Assembly (NCBI GenBank): GCA_028753945.1
Contig: JAPNXP010000002.1
Span: 9,052,001-9,116,000, forward strand
Source of the DNA: Hexactinellida sp. DTS-2022
Lineage: Eukaryota; Porifera; Hexactinellida
Direction: 5' to 3'
Length of the DNA: 64,000 bases
The stretch's first letter is position 1. Every line of letters begins with the position of its first letter. The notes below the pieces were generated by a model, which worked only from the letters and a program-made list of their open reading frames with translations, was not told the DNA's origin and made no database searches. The position numbers and the translations under genes are program-made. Below, piece after piece: positions 45,321 through 55,505 of this stretch.

Positions 45321-45726
45321 GGGGTTCATGCAACCCAGGTTGGGAACCACTGCGTTATAACGAAGTGCTCGGGACCGTGATTTCATTTAATTATAAGCGG
45401 AGTTTGTTATAAGCGGAGTTCGTTATAAGCGGATTTCGATCTAAAAAGTGTTCATTACAAGATGAATTTCGTTGTAAGTTGTATCCGGAGTTTAGTATAA
45501 CCGGAGTTCGTTATATGCAGAATTCGTTATAACCGGAGTAAAATCAATAGCTTAGAGGGTATATGGGATTTAAATCACTTCATTATAAGCGGAGTTTCGT
45601 TATATCCATTTCGTTGTAACAGAGTTATAATAATGTAATAAGATAGAAACATTTTCGGACCATTAAATGACTTCGTAATAAGCAGGTACTTCGTTATATC
45701 CGACTTGGTTATAACGGGAGTTGACT

Positions 45727-46232
45727 ATCTATATTATGAAATCTCGATTGTTGCTTGTGTGTGTGTTTGTGTGTTGTCCGGATTGTATTAAAGTGATGGG
45801 GGATAGAAACCGCAATTAATATTGAGATAGAAACTAACATTCAAATGTTATAAAAGGTAAACAAATATTATAATAGGTAAACAAGTATGCTGAAAACGAA
45901 TTTCGCGTTTAGAAATTTCGAATATGAATATTTATTGATGTTGTTTACACAAAACAGGTAACAAATTAATGAAATACAAAATCACCCTAGAAGTTAGCTT
46001 TCAACGGGTATTATAGGAAAACAAGTATGCTGAACACGAATTTCGCAATTATAAATTTATAATATGAAAAACAAGTAAAACTATGGAAATCTTACAAAGG
46101 GATGTATATAATGTCCCTTTCTACCATTTTCCATGGCAGAAAGGATGAGGAAAAAGGCCGCACAGCGGCCGTTAACTTGAGGTACACAGCACCGATCCGT
46201 CGCAAAGCGACCGAGACCGAAGGGCTCGTGAT
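45727..46232 (+). repeat. Helitron-like repeat, copy 2 (tentative class)
   Basis: Starts TCTATATTATGAAATCTCG directly after the pogo-like terminus, then TG-rich DNA, GATAGAAACCG, two AAGTATGCTGAA...ACGAATTTCGC units, GCGGCCGTTAACTTGA and AAGGGCTCGTG. It is collinear with 39146-39621. The TC start fits Helitrons; the CTRR end was not recognised. Confidence 0.55.
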
Positions 46233-46399
46233 AATATAAGTTAGAAAGCTCTAAAGGTTGCAGTCTTCAAAACGAAGATGGAGGATTAAGGTAAATGTAA
46301 GAGTTTGGGAAGTATATAAAACGAATAATTGATCAAAACACAACAAAAACGTTAAATAGAATACATTAAAAGTGTACCAGGAAATTGAGACTGGGGACA

Positions 46400-48345
46400 C
46401 TTGAAAGACAACTGATGCAGGGACTGGAACTGAAACAACAGATGCTGGGACTGGAACTGAAGCCACTGATGCTGGGACTGGAACTGAAGCAACCAGGGGC
46501 GTGCTGGGGTTGGGGGCCCATGCGGGATTCCATTCAGAAAGGATTCGCTGTGGGGCCTGCGGTACCACAAGTGGGGCCCTTAGGCGGCCTTCAAAGGGGG
46601 GCCCGAGCGGGAATCCCGACTCGATTGTATGGCCAGCACGCCCCTGGAAGCAACAGATGCTGGGACTGGAACTGAAGGAACAGATGCTGGGACTGGAACT
46701 GAAGCAACTGATGCTAGGACTGGAACTGAAGCAACAGATGCTGGGACTGGAACTGAAGCAACAGATGCTGGGACTGGAACTGAAGCAACAGATGCTGGGA
46801 CTGGTACTGAAGCAACTGATGCTAGGACTGGTACTGAAGCAACTGATGCTGGGACTGGTACTGAAGCAACTGATGCTGGGACTGGAACTGAAGCAATATA
46901 TGCTGGTACTGGTACTGAAGCAACAGATGCTGGGACTGGAACTAAAGCAACAAATGCTGGGACTGGAACTGAAGCAACAGATGCTGGGACTGGAACTGAA
47001 GCAACTGATGTAGGGACTGGAACTGAAGCAACTGATGCTGGGACTGGAACTGAAGCAACAGATGCTGGGACTGGAACTGAAGGAACAGATGCTGGGACTG
47101 GATCTGAAGCAACTGATGCTAGGACTGGAACTGAAGCAACAGATGCTGGGACTGGAACTGAAGCAACAGATGCTGGGACTGGTACTGAAGCAACTGATGC
47201 TAGGACTGGTACTGAAGCAACTGATGCTGGGACTGGTACTGAAGCAACTGATGCTGGGACTGGAACTGAAGCAATATATGCTGGTACTGGTACTGAAGCA
47301 ACAGATGCTGGGACTGGAACTAAAGCAACAAATGCTGGGACTGGAACTGAAGCAACAGATGCTGGGACTGGAACTGAAGCAACTGATGTAGGGACTGGAA
47401 CTGAAGCAACTGATGCTGGGACTGGAACTGAAGCAACAGATGCTGGGACTGGAACTGAAGGAACAGATGCTGGGACTGGAACTGAAGCAACAGATGCTGG
47501 GACTGGAACTGAAGCAAATGATGCTAGGAGTGGAACTGAAGCAACAGATGCTGGGACTGGAACTGAAGCAACAGATGCTGGGACTGGAACTGAAGCAACA
47601 GATGCTGGGACTGGTACTGAAGCAACTAATGCTAGGACTGGTACTGAAGCAACTGATGCTGGGACTGGAACTGATGCAACTGATGCTGGGACTGGAACTG
47701 AAGCAACAGATGCTGGGACTGGTACTGAAGCAACAGATGCTAGGACTGGAACTGAAGCAACAGATGCTAGGACTGGAACTGAAGCAACTAATGCTGGGAC
47801 TGGCACTGAAGCAACTGATGCTGGGACTGGTACTGAATCAACAGATGCTGGGACTGGAACTGAAGCAACTAATGCTGGAACTGGAACTGAAGCAACAGAT
47901 GCTGGGACTGGTACTGAAGCAACTGATGCTAGGACTGGTACTGAAGCAACTGATGCTAGGACTGGAACTGAAGCAACAGATGCTGGGACTGGAACTGAAG
48001 CAACTGATGCTAGGACTGGAACTGAAGCAACAGATGCTGGGACTGGAACTGATCAACAGATGCTGGGACTGGTACTGAAGCAACTGATGCTGGGACTGGA
48101 ACTGAAGCAACAGGTGCTAGGACTGGATTTGAAGCAACAGATGCTAGGACTGGAACTGAAGCAATAGATGCTGGGACTGGTACTGAAGCAACAGATGCTG
48201 GGACTGGAACTGAAGCAACAGATGCTGGGACTGGTACTGAAGCAACTGATGCTGGGACTGGAACTGAAGCAACAGATGCTAAGACTGGAACTGAAGCAAC
48301 TGATGCTGGGACTGGAACTGAAGCCACTGATGCTAGGACTGTTAC
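46400..48345. repeat. 27-bp minisatellite, roughly 65 units
   Basis: The unit is GATGCTGGGACTGGAACTGA plus AGCAACA, with point variants. A higher-order copy of 378 bp (14 units) is recognisable: the variant AAGCAATATATGCTGG occurs at 46891 and 47269. As 27 is a multiple of three, most frames on both strands stay open, giving TDAGTGTEA repeats (+) and SVPVPASVA repeats (-). The longest frame is 512 codons (46629-48167, +). A low-complexity coding exon is possible, but five open frames at once argue for a neutral array. Confidence 0.92.
46494..46646. mobile_element. 153-bp hAT-like MITE inside the minisatellite
   Basis: Perfect 14-bp inverted ends CAGGGGCGTGCTGG and CCAGCACGCCCCTG. The octamer GAAGCAAC flanks both sides (46486-46493 and 46647-46654). 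It is also part of the 27-bp unit, but only this octamer is duplicated at the junction, as an insertion would give. GC-rich interior. Confidence 0.9.
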
Positions 48346-48767
48346 TTGGCCCACTGCCCACTTCTTATCCGTATCATCTTTCCAGAACATAGTTTTTTTT
48401 TAATTTGAGCAAAATTTTAAGGAGGTGTCTCATTGGTTACTCACTGATATGCACGTTGAATCCCGAATTTGACTACATTTTTTTGATACAGTTTATACTG
48501 ATTCGCAAAAGGAACAATAAATTGTACCGAATATTAAACTTATACCATTGGACAGATATTTTAATTCCACACCTTTTCACAGTGCACGAAAGTTTCCCTC
48601 TTTTATAATACAAATATTTGGGACTTGCTGTTTGGATTAGCAATGGTGTACTCCTATATCATATCATATACCATATAAATATATATGGGTATGTAAATTT
48701 GATTACGTTATTGTTGTTAAATCCGATGTGAAATCATTCTCAAAAGTATTTAGATGTTTCTAGCGTA
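48346..48767. other. No recognisable feature
   Basis: AT-rich flank of the minisatellite. Short frames here share no features with known proteins. Confidence 0.3.
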
Positions 48768-49092
48768 CTGTGCAACCTCTATAAGTGGGGTCTCTATAAA
48801 TGGGGAAACTCCATAAGTGGGGAATTTTTTTACCATATTCGTATATATCCATACAAATGAACCTCTATAAGCGGGGAAGTGGGGAATGGGGGACCATAAA
48901 TTTCAAGGAGTTTTTATCTCCATACAAAACAACCTCCATAAATGGGGGGAATGGACAAATCCTAACATGATTCTTATAAAATAATACAATATTTCCAATA
49001 AATCGACTCAAAAGTTCTACAGAAAAAATATTTTCGATTGATCTACTCTGATGTTTTTAGAAGAAATCACCTAGTGTAGATCAGCAGTTAAC
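48768..49092 (-). mobile_element. Pogo/mariner-like MITE M2, truncated
   Basis: The reverse complement of 32966-33289, closely similar, with terminus CTGTGCAACCTCTATAAGTG next to TA. It stops at GCAGTTAAC; the other terminus is lost. Confidence 0.85.
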
Positions 49093-49381
49093 CAAAGAGT
49101 GTCCTCAACAGGCTAATTCAATATAATTATTACATGTTGAAACAATGAAATGAAATATAACACTTTACTGAAACTAAAGTGTGAGTAAACACAGAAATTT
49201 CATCATCCATTTATGGCCCCATTGCAGTAGCATTGACCTCTGCTAACTAATGATTAGGATGAAAATTATCATCAATTCCCACTATGTGCACTTTGTCCCA
49301 CAATATACCATGTTGGAAATTGGATTATAATTTACAAAATAATTAATTTGATATTTAGTTGAAAGCTTCTACATATGTTAA

Positions 49382-50602
49382 TTAATTTGTGTTCAGCGCA
49401 TGCAACTCGTATGTCAGATTCGGTTCGATGATCTTCATCGACCTCCTCTGAATTCTTTGGAGGTTAGCGGAATTGGCTTCGGTCAGAAAGTTATGCCAAA
49501 CGGGGCAGGCATATTCAATAACTGGTCTTATTACAGCTGTATAGAACATCAGCAGATCTATGCTGTCTAGCCCAGGGCTGCGAACCTGCCTTAGGTGGTA
49601 GAGGTGTTTAGAGGCCTTGGAGTATAAATAGTTGGTGTTATCGGCCCAGGTTAGCTTGTCATTAATAACGACACCTAACAATTTAAAGGAAGACACTAGC
49701 TCTATCTCCATTCCCTGGATGGTTACAGGCGTGATAGCAGTTGGTTGTTTATGGAAACAGATGACCATTTCTTTCGTTTTTCTAATGTTGGGAACCATGT
49801 TGTTTGCAGAGGACAATGAGGTAGTAAGGTCCCTGATGGATTGCATTGAGCTAACACTTCCCTTCCCAACCCTGACCGTTAACGTTGTATCGTCCTGTAT
49901 TTGTGAGTAGCACATGGAAGAATCAGGTCATTAATCAGTATTACGAAGAGGAGCGGCCCAAGGTATGTTCCCTGTGGTATAGTTCCCTTCAGATGGACCC
50001 AGTCAGAGAGCTCCTGACCTATTCTCATCCTCTGGGACCTGTCGGAAAGGAAAGCCCCTATCCATTTGATGATGAATCCGGGTAATTCGTACATCATAAA
50101 TTTGTTGATAAGCACTGTGTGGTCAACATGGTCAAAAGCCTTTCGGTAGTCCAATAGGACTACGTGATAGGCCATCCTTACATCTGCAGCGACTAGCCAG
50201 TTATGAACCATGTCAACCTAAGCATGAGTGGTGGACAGGCCTTCATACCTCCATATTGACGCACGACTAACTTATCAACTATGATATCAAATATTCACCC
50301 ACCTACAATGCTCTCTAATTGCTTAGATAGCACAGCAGTGAGCGAGATAGGTCCAGAACTTCTTCGATCTTACGAGCGGGAGTAACTAACTTTAGGAATT
50401 TGGGATAATGGTGGAACATTTCTTGAGTGCTGGAACATATCCCTCTCTGATTGACGCATTAAATATGGCACAAATAGGAGGTGCCAAATTAATGGCATGG
50501 TCTCTGAGATTCCAATTAGGTATAATATCATCAGGGCCTATAGCCTTGTTGATTTTGATGGCATTTAGTAGCTTTAAAACTGTATCGGTGTTTGAAACCT
50601 AA
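49382..50602 (-). pseudogene. Non-LTR retrotransposon reverse transcriptase, 5-prime truncated relic
   Basis: Minus-strand frames together give the order of a LINE reverse transcriptase: INKAIGPDDI (near 50550), a damaged finger region with frameshifts (50220-50480), LLDYRKAFDHVDHTVLI, GTIPQGTYLGPLLFVILIND, a degraded catalytic box reading IQDDT instead of FADDT/YVDDT, then SFKLLGVVINDKLTW and PVIEYACPVWH. This resembles CR1/Rex or jockey-type elements. The two longest pieces, 50211-49879 and 49915-49382, overlap in different frames near 49900, so at least one frameshift lies there. The endonuclease domain is missing. It is an inactive 5-prime-truncated insertion. No target duplication or tail was identified. 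Confidence 0.9.
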
Positions 50603-50934
50603 TATTGTTTCAACTAGCTAGTCGCTTAAATGGATTGAAACATGAATACGTTGATTGGGCTTCGGTGTTCTGCACATTATTTACCTTTTTATCTTCAAAC
50701 TATTTCTATTACCGAACGACTTCGAGGTAACAAAAAATTATATGGAACTTTTGAATTGTGCTATTAAATTGCTTCTGGCATTTTGTCGATAAGACTTACA
50801 GCATTCAATAAACGTTTCATTGCTGTTCTCAAAACAAAATGTTAATCCAAAGAAACACCCATGAAATATCCAAGATGTTGATTTGGAAGGATTTGGGCGA
50901 GGTTGTCCATGAAGACGAGAATCTGTATTATAAG
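50603..50934. other. Unassigned flank of the RT relic
   Basis: The first 70 bp or so may still be degraded upstream coding sequence of the retrotransposon. The remainder is unassigned. Confidence 0.3.
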
Positions 50935-51333
50935 CAAGGTTGCAACCGAATAGTTGACCGAATAGTTGTTTGCCGATAAGCTGAGAATCGTTCGGGTACC
51001 CAAATTCACGTGTATTTGTTTTTTATGAACCCTGATGTATTTAGCTCATCAATTGAAAGCATTTGGCTTACCTAATGATAATATTTTGCTGATCTGATAT
51101 TAGTATTCGGTTGACCAAATAGTATTATTCGGTTGATCGAATAGTACAAATTGTCAACCGAATATTAACATATATTGAACAAAATATTATTATCATGTGA
51201 ATCAAATAGTTGTAATTGTAGACATTGATAATTATGCTGTCCAAAATTACAAATAATACTGGGTTTCTGTAAGCGACCGATTCTTAGCTAATCGGCAAGC
51301 AACTATTCGGTCAACTATTCGGTTGCAACCTTG
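50935..51333. mobile_element. 399-bp hAT element, copy 3
   Basis: CAAGGTTGCAACCGAATAG and its complement at the ends, with a perfect 8-bp duplication ATTATAAG (50927-50934 and 51334-51341). Exactly the same length as 26723-27121. Confidence 0.95.
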
Positions 51334-52489
51334 ATTATAAGGCGAACAGATAATGGTTGTGATTTTTTGCCATTATTCGAAAATTACATAGAAGACAATA
51401 TTCAAGAAAAGATGCCGAGTAAAAATAAGGCAGGTATTGGACAATATGAGATTATCGAAAAGAACTTTCTGTATTATTTATGTTTTTAATCTTGAAGCAA
51501 ATTATACAACATACTTTGTTCCAAATAGAAATTTAGATTGAACCGCCAATATTCACAAATAAAATGATCAATTTATTAGAACAACTTTACAGAATCTCTA
51601 CGTAAGTATTTCTTCCAATTAGTAATTTCGATTGAATCCTAATTATTCACAAATAAAAAAATAAATGATTAGAGTCAATTCAAGTGTAAAACAGGGATCG
51701 GCAACCTTTTCAGCCTGCGGGCCAGATTGAGTAATTAATTGCATTATCGGCCAAGCAATTTACTATCCTTTGGTATACTCGTAATTTCCATTGTAGAATT
51801 GTAAAATTATGACTAAATATCATTGACTTTTCTTAATAATTTTGTTGTGAAGCGGTGTGCGCGCTTAGACGGATACTTTATAGATACAACGTAGTATTAT
51901 TACTTGAGAATACTGACAATAGAGAATAACAGACATAATGTTGGTATGCAATACTAAACAAACTAATTGACTCTAATATACCCTCCCCTACCAAAAGTAT
52001 TCGTACACCCAAAATTTCCTATGGAAATAATCCTATTTAATTCTAATATTTATCGCTAATGCATACAAATTCTATGAGATGTCGCCACTTTGGTTTCAGA
52101 ATCGTATTCTACGCCACCGAATTGACCATTGTAGAAGCTTTCAGGTCAATTACTTATTTATTAGTTAGAAAATTACCATCTGGTGTCACCATGTACCACT
52201 TCTTCCATTTGTTCCCATGGTACAAGATGGGAATTAGTGGTACATGGTGGCATAGGATGATAATTTTCAACCTAATCAGTAGCTAATAGAGTTCAAAGCT
52301 TCTTTAAGGCCGATATTTACTCAAGATTTCAAAATAACTATTTTTGAGTTTATTTCATTATTATATGTAGTATTATCGGGAAGATCAGCTTGAATTTTTT
52401 TTTTAAATTCTGAGAAGTTTTTAACACGTTATGGCAATGTGAAAGCGAAAAATCTCTGTTATCTTGCCTAATTCAGTGTTAGTAATTTC
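51334..52489. other. Unassigned, with a possible coding scrap and a hAT-like end
   Basis: At 51342-51489 (+) an open stretch of about 48 codons (including GCDFLPLFENYIEDNIQEKM) has protein-like composition but I do not recognise it. At 51692 CAGGGATCGGCAACCTTTTC looks like a hAT left terminus without a right partner. No other features. Confidence 0.35.
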
Positions 52490-53345
52490 CAGCCCTGCAA
52501 TGCTCGTCAGAGAAATTGAGATTTGATTGTTTTTGAATAGCAACCTATAAAGTATAGCTACATTTCAAATTTCAGGTGAATCTGATATCTCGTTTTGCTG
52601 TAGTGACCATTATATGTGCCAGGAATGTGCAAGTCATCATGAAAGGTGTTTTTTCAAATGTTTAGAGTTTTGTAGGCTCGCACAGTCTCAATTTTCAATC
52701 ATTCACGTTGTTATTCATACATTAGCATAATTGCATGTGTAATTTGGGTGTATACCAAAATGTATACCATTCCAATTCAAATTTTCAGAGTTATAGCCAA
52801 TTGAACTTAGATTTCGACTGCCAAGTTGACAAATCAAACTTCAAATGGCAAAAACATTGAAAATTTGCATTGTGAAGCTCAGAGTTAGGATGATTCCCTA
52901 AATAGAAGTGTATTTAATAGTTTACACTTGATTTCAATAAATTTTGACCAAATCTGTGACCCTTGCAACAAATAAACCTTTCAAAATGTTCATCTCATTG
53001 GGTGGTCAGTGTGATTTTATATTATGGTTTCTCACAAACCCGTGGACATACAATTACAATTTTGTGTGCAAAATGCTCGCACTACCCGACTTCCTATCCG
53101 TCCATAATACATTTTGTGAGCCTTACTAACTCCGTTTTCAAAATGACCATATATGGGCATAGAAATGTGCCAATTTTTGAAGATTTAGCAAATTTACAAC
53201 TCCTGATAAATAAACTCTAGATTCTAGCATTAAATTTCTAATATCACCCATATAGTATGGCAAACACACTGGAAGAACAAATTGAACCATTATCCTAATG
53301 ATTGCAACAATATAAATTCATTCTGATCATGTTCAAATAGAGCGA
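52490..53345 (+). repeat. Repeat H, copy 2
   Basis: Collinear with 23130-23995 at moderate identity. The predicted frames at 52944-53220 belong to this repeat. It is followed directly by the foldback at 53366-53717, just as copy 1 is followed (after the pogo insertion) by the related inverted repeat at 25440-25790. Confidence 0.7.
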
Positions 53346-53365
53346 AAAGTAAATTTAAAAAAAGA

Positions 53366-53717
53366 TTCCGGGAGCGCGCCCGGTCACAATTTTGGTCCAA
53401 ATTGGTTGAAACCAAGTCTAAACTGAAGAATGCATATGTTCTGAGGTAAGGAACCTTGATTTATTCTCTACAATTCAAACTTTCAAAATCCCAGCCTTTT
53501 GAAGTCAGACTTTAACTGCCAAGCCAATAAATTCTTCAAAATTCGTAAAAATTATGAAAAATGGCAGTCAAAGTCGAATTTCAAAGGTCAATAACTTTGA
53601 AAGTTTGGATTGTAAAGAATAAATCAAGGTTCCTTACCTCAGACCATATGTATTCTTTAGTTTAAATTTGGTTTCAACAAATTTGGAGCAAAACTGTGAC
53701 CGGGCGCGCTCCCGGAA
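53366..53717. mobile_element. 352-bp foldback with GC-rich ends
   Basis: Termini TTCCGGGAGCGCGCCCGGTC and its exact complement, continued by about 160-bp imperfect arms (53366-53530 and 53555-53717). The ends are much more GC-rich than the interior. Similarity to 25440-25790 suggests it is part of, or derived from, repeat H. Confidence 0.8.
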
Positions 53718-53859
53718 TTTTTATTTCATTTGAAAAGTGACCTTTGGGTGATGATGTACACATTCCTTTGATTTAAAATAGTATATACTGAAAAAGTAGA
53801 GGTCAGATACACCTGAAATTTTCAGTGCAGCTAGACGATACTGGATACTATCCAAAAAC

Positions 53860-55505
53860 ACTCTAATGTCGATTTCCATCTTGAGTAAAGACGGGCCTTA
53901 AAAATGCAATAATAATTGGGGGTAATCGGGTGTCGAAAATCCACGTTTTCAATATACTTATTTGTGAAACCAGCTGACTGGATCTTCCTATAGATCTTTT
54001 GTGGCAGGTGAAAATAACATCCGGATACAACACTCAAGAATGTAGAATGTAATGCATTAATAGCCGCTTTCTCGAAATCAACCATTTCGAAGAATCGATT
54101 CAACTCAGGTCGTATATAAAGTAACTTTGTAATTAGCTTTTTGTTTGTTAACTCACTTTGTTTGTCAACAATGCATAGACACATGGAATTAAAATACTGT
54201 CATTTCCCGCGTGAATAGTTTACAGTTGGAAAAATTGTTCTGGGACAACTTTTAATGTACCGTCCGCATACCAACTCTGAGATTCTTCCAGCAGTGATAA
54301 CATTCTGGGAGAACAAAATATAAGTATCTGATTTGAATCTCCGAATCCAGAGTCATAGATTAAAATGTTTCTTCTTATAAGGTGAGTTTGTGTCTATCAT
54401 GTACTTGCAATTCAGCAACAGATTAAGGTTAAATTACGGCAGATTCATGTAAAAAAACACATAAATTTCGTTTTGAAGTAAGATGTTTAATTTTCACATA
54501 TATAATAGAAGACATTATAGCTATATCGAAACTGAAAACGAAATCGAATTATTTTGAATAAATTCGATTTTATGGGGCGTGCAGTTTTATGGTAATACAA
54601 AAGTCCCATAGGGGGATTTCTTCAGACTCCACCTGATAAGTGTGTCGATCTCAAGATCATTATTAGCTAAAGACATATTATGTGCGATATATCACATAGA
54701 TCATCGTTATATGCTGTAGGTGACTGGTTTAGAATTTTGATTTGACCTAAATAAAAAAAGTTGCGACCTTTTGAACTAAAGAAATCATTAAAAAGGTCAT
54801 GTTTTTTATGAGATATTTGATAAAATGTTTGAAAAATAATTTCAGAGTCATAATTCAAAAATGTAAACCGACTACCAACTCCGTACGCTTATAATCTTTC
54901 AATATTGATTCTGATAACAAACATTGATGGCCGCATTGCCAAATTACACTATAATATCGACCACCACTTTTTGAAATCGCCCTATGGGAGATTTGTATTA
55001 GCCAAATATTGAAACCGACAAAAAATAAAAAGTATAATATATTGAGACATTTTCTTTTTTGTTTATTGCTTTGTATCGTACCTTGATCTATTTCTAACAA
55101 TTACAGATTAATACAAGAGATTTCATTCCCGTGGGGTAATTTAACCTTAATGATTAATACCATTTTCTTCAACTAAACTCTTATGACTGCGTATTGTACG
55201 TTTAACTGAACTCAAAGCAGGTAATGCTACTATGATTGATTAATTTAATCCTACAAGAAATTGTGTTAAAATAGTTTGAGTTTTCTCTCCAGAAACCAAC
55301 GCGCGGTCTTTCATCAATTGATATCCCTGCAACATTTGGGACGAGCTGGAAATGGGTGCATGAGTATTACTACTAATTATTTCGCTAAGTAGTGATAGTA
55401 TTAATACTGCTCCTTCTGGGGATGTAGTAATTCAAGCCTTACACGTTCCACGCTTCTCACACAGCCAGTAAAGTTTACCTGCTGAACTTACACCATCGAG
55501 AGTAT
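53860..55505 (-). pseudogene. FLYWCH-MULE transposase relic split by family A element A4
   Basis: Upstream of A4 (55505-55151, minus) the translation gives GKLYWLCEKRGTCKA, a FLYWCH zinc finger, then a TGA, QGYQLMKDRALVSGEKTQTI and LPALSSVKRTIRSHKSL. Downstream (54422-53860) it resumes with RMLSLLEESQSWYADGTLKV (near 54250), a stop, then DKQSELTNKKLITKLL, MVDFEKAAINALHS and GCYFHLPQKIYRKIQSAG. This is the order of MULE transposases with an N-terminal FLYWCH finger; the D of ADGT and the D of VDFEKAA are the first two catalytic acids. The third acid region is lost, because coding stops near 53945 where sequence like the end of element I begins. The start is lost at the hAT relic at 55506. Several stops make it inactive. 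Confidence 0.85.
54423..55150 (+). repeat. Family A element A4, nearly identical to A3
   Basis: 728 bp with TTAA at both edges, inserted into the MULE coding region. It matches A3 in reverse almost base for base by eye, while A1, A2 and A5 are clearly more diverged. Confidence 0.93.

Larger units (their letters stand above)
42879..45352 (+). mobile_element. 2474-bp non-autonomous hAT element
   Basis: The ends CAGTGGTTCCCAACCT and the exact complement AGGTTGGGAACCACTG are the classic hAT form. Target octamers CGTTACAA and CGTTATAA match at 7 of 8. It carries family C copy 2 (43064-43809), a 1.08-kb palindrome (44105-45187) and 22-bp tandem repeats near the right end. No transposase sequence is visible. 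Confidence 0.93.
42860..45726 (+). mobile_element. Pogo-like MITE split by a 2.5-kb hAT element
   Basis: The left 19 bp, CAGTCAATTCCCGTTACAA, lie at 42860-42878; the remaining about 370 bp resume at 45353 as CGTTATAACGAAGTGCTCGG and end GGGAGTTGACT near 45726. It is the same type as 63332-63742. The body repeats ATAAGCGGAGTTCGTT units. Confidence 0.85.

Noticed and set aside
44108-45380. Two similar open frames on opposite strands
   Set aside because: They are mirror products of the palindromic arms, not paralogous genes.
46400-48345. Possible CRISPR-like array
   Set aside because: Units of 27 bp are head to tail with no unique spacers, in a eukaryotic transposon-rich setting.
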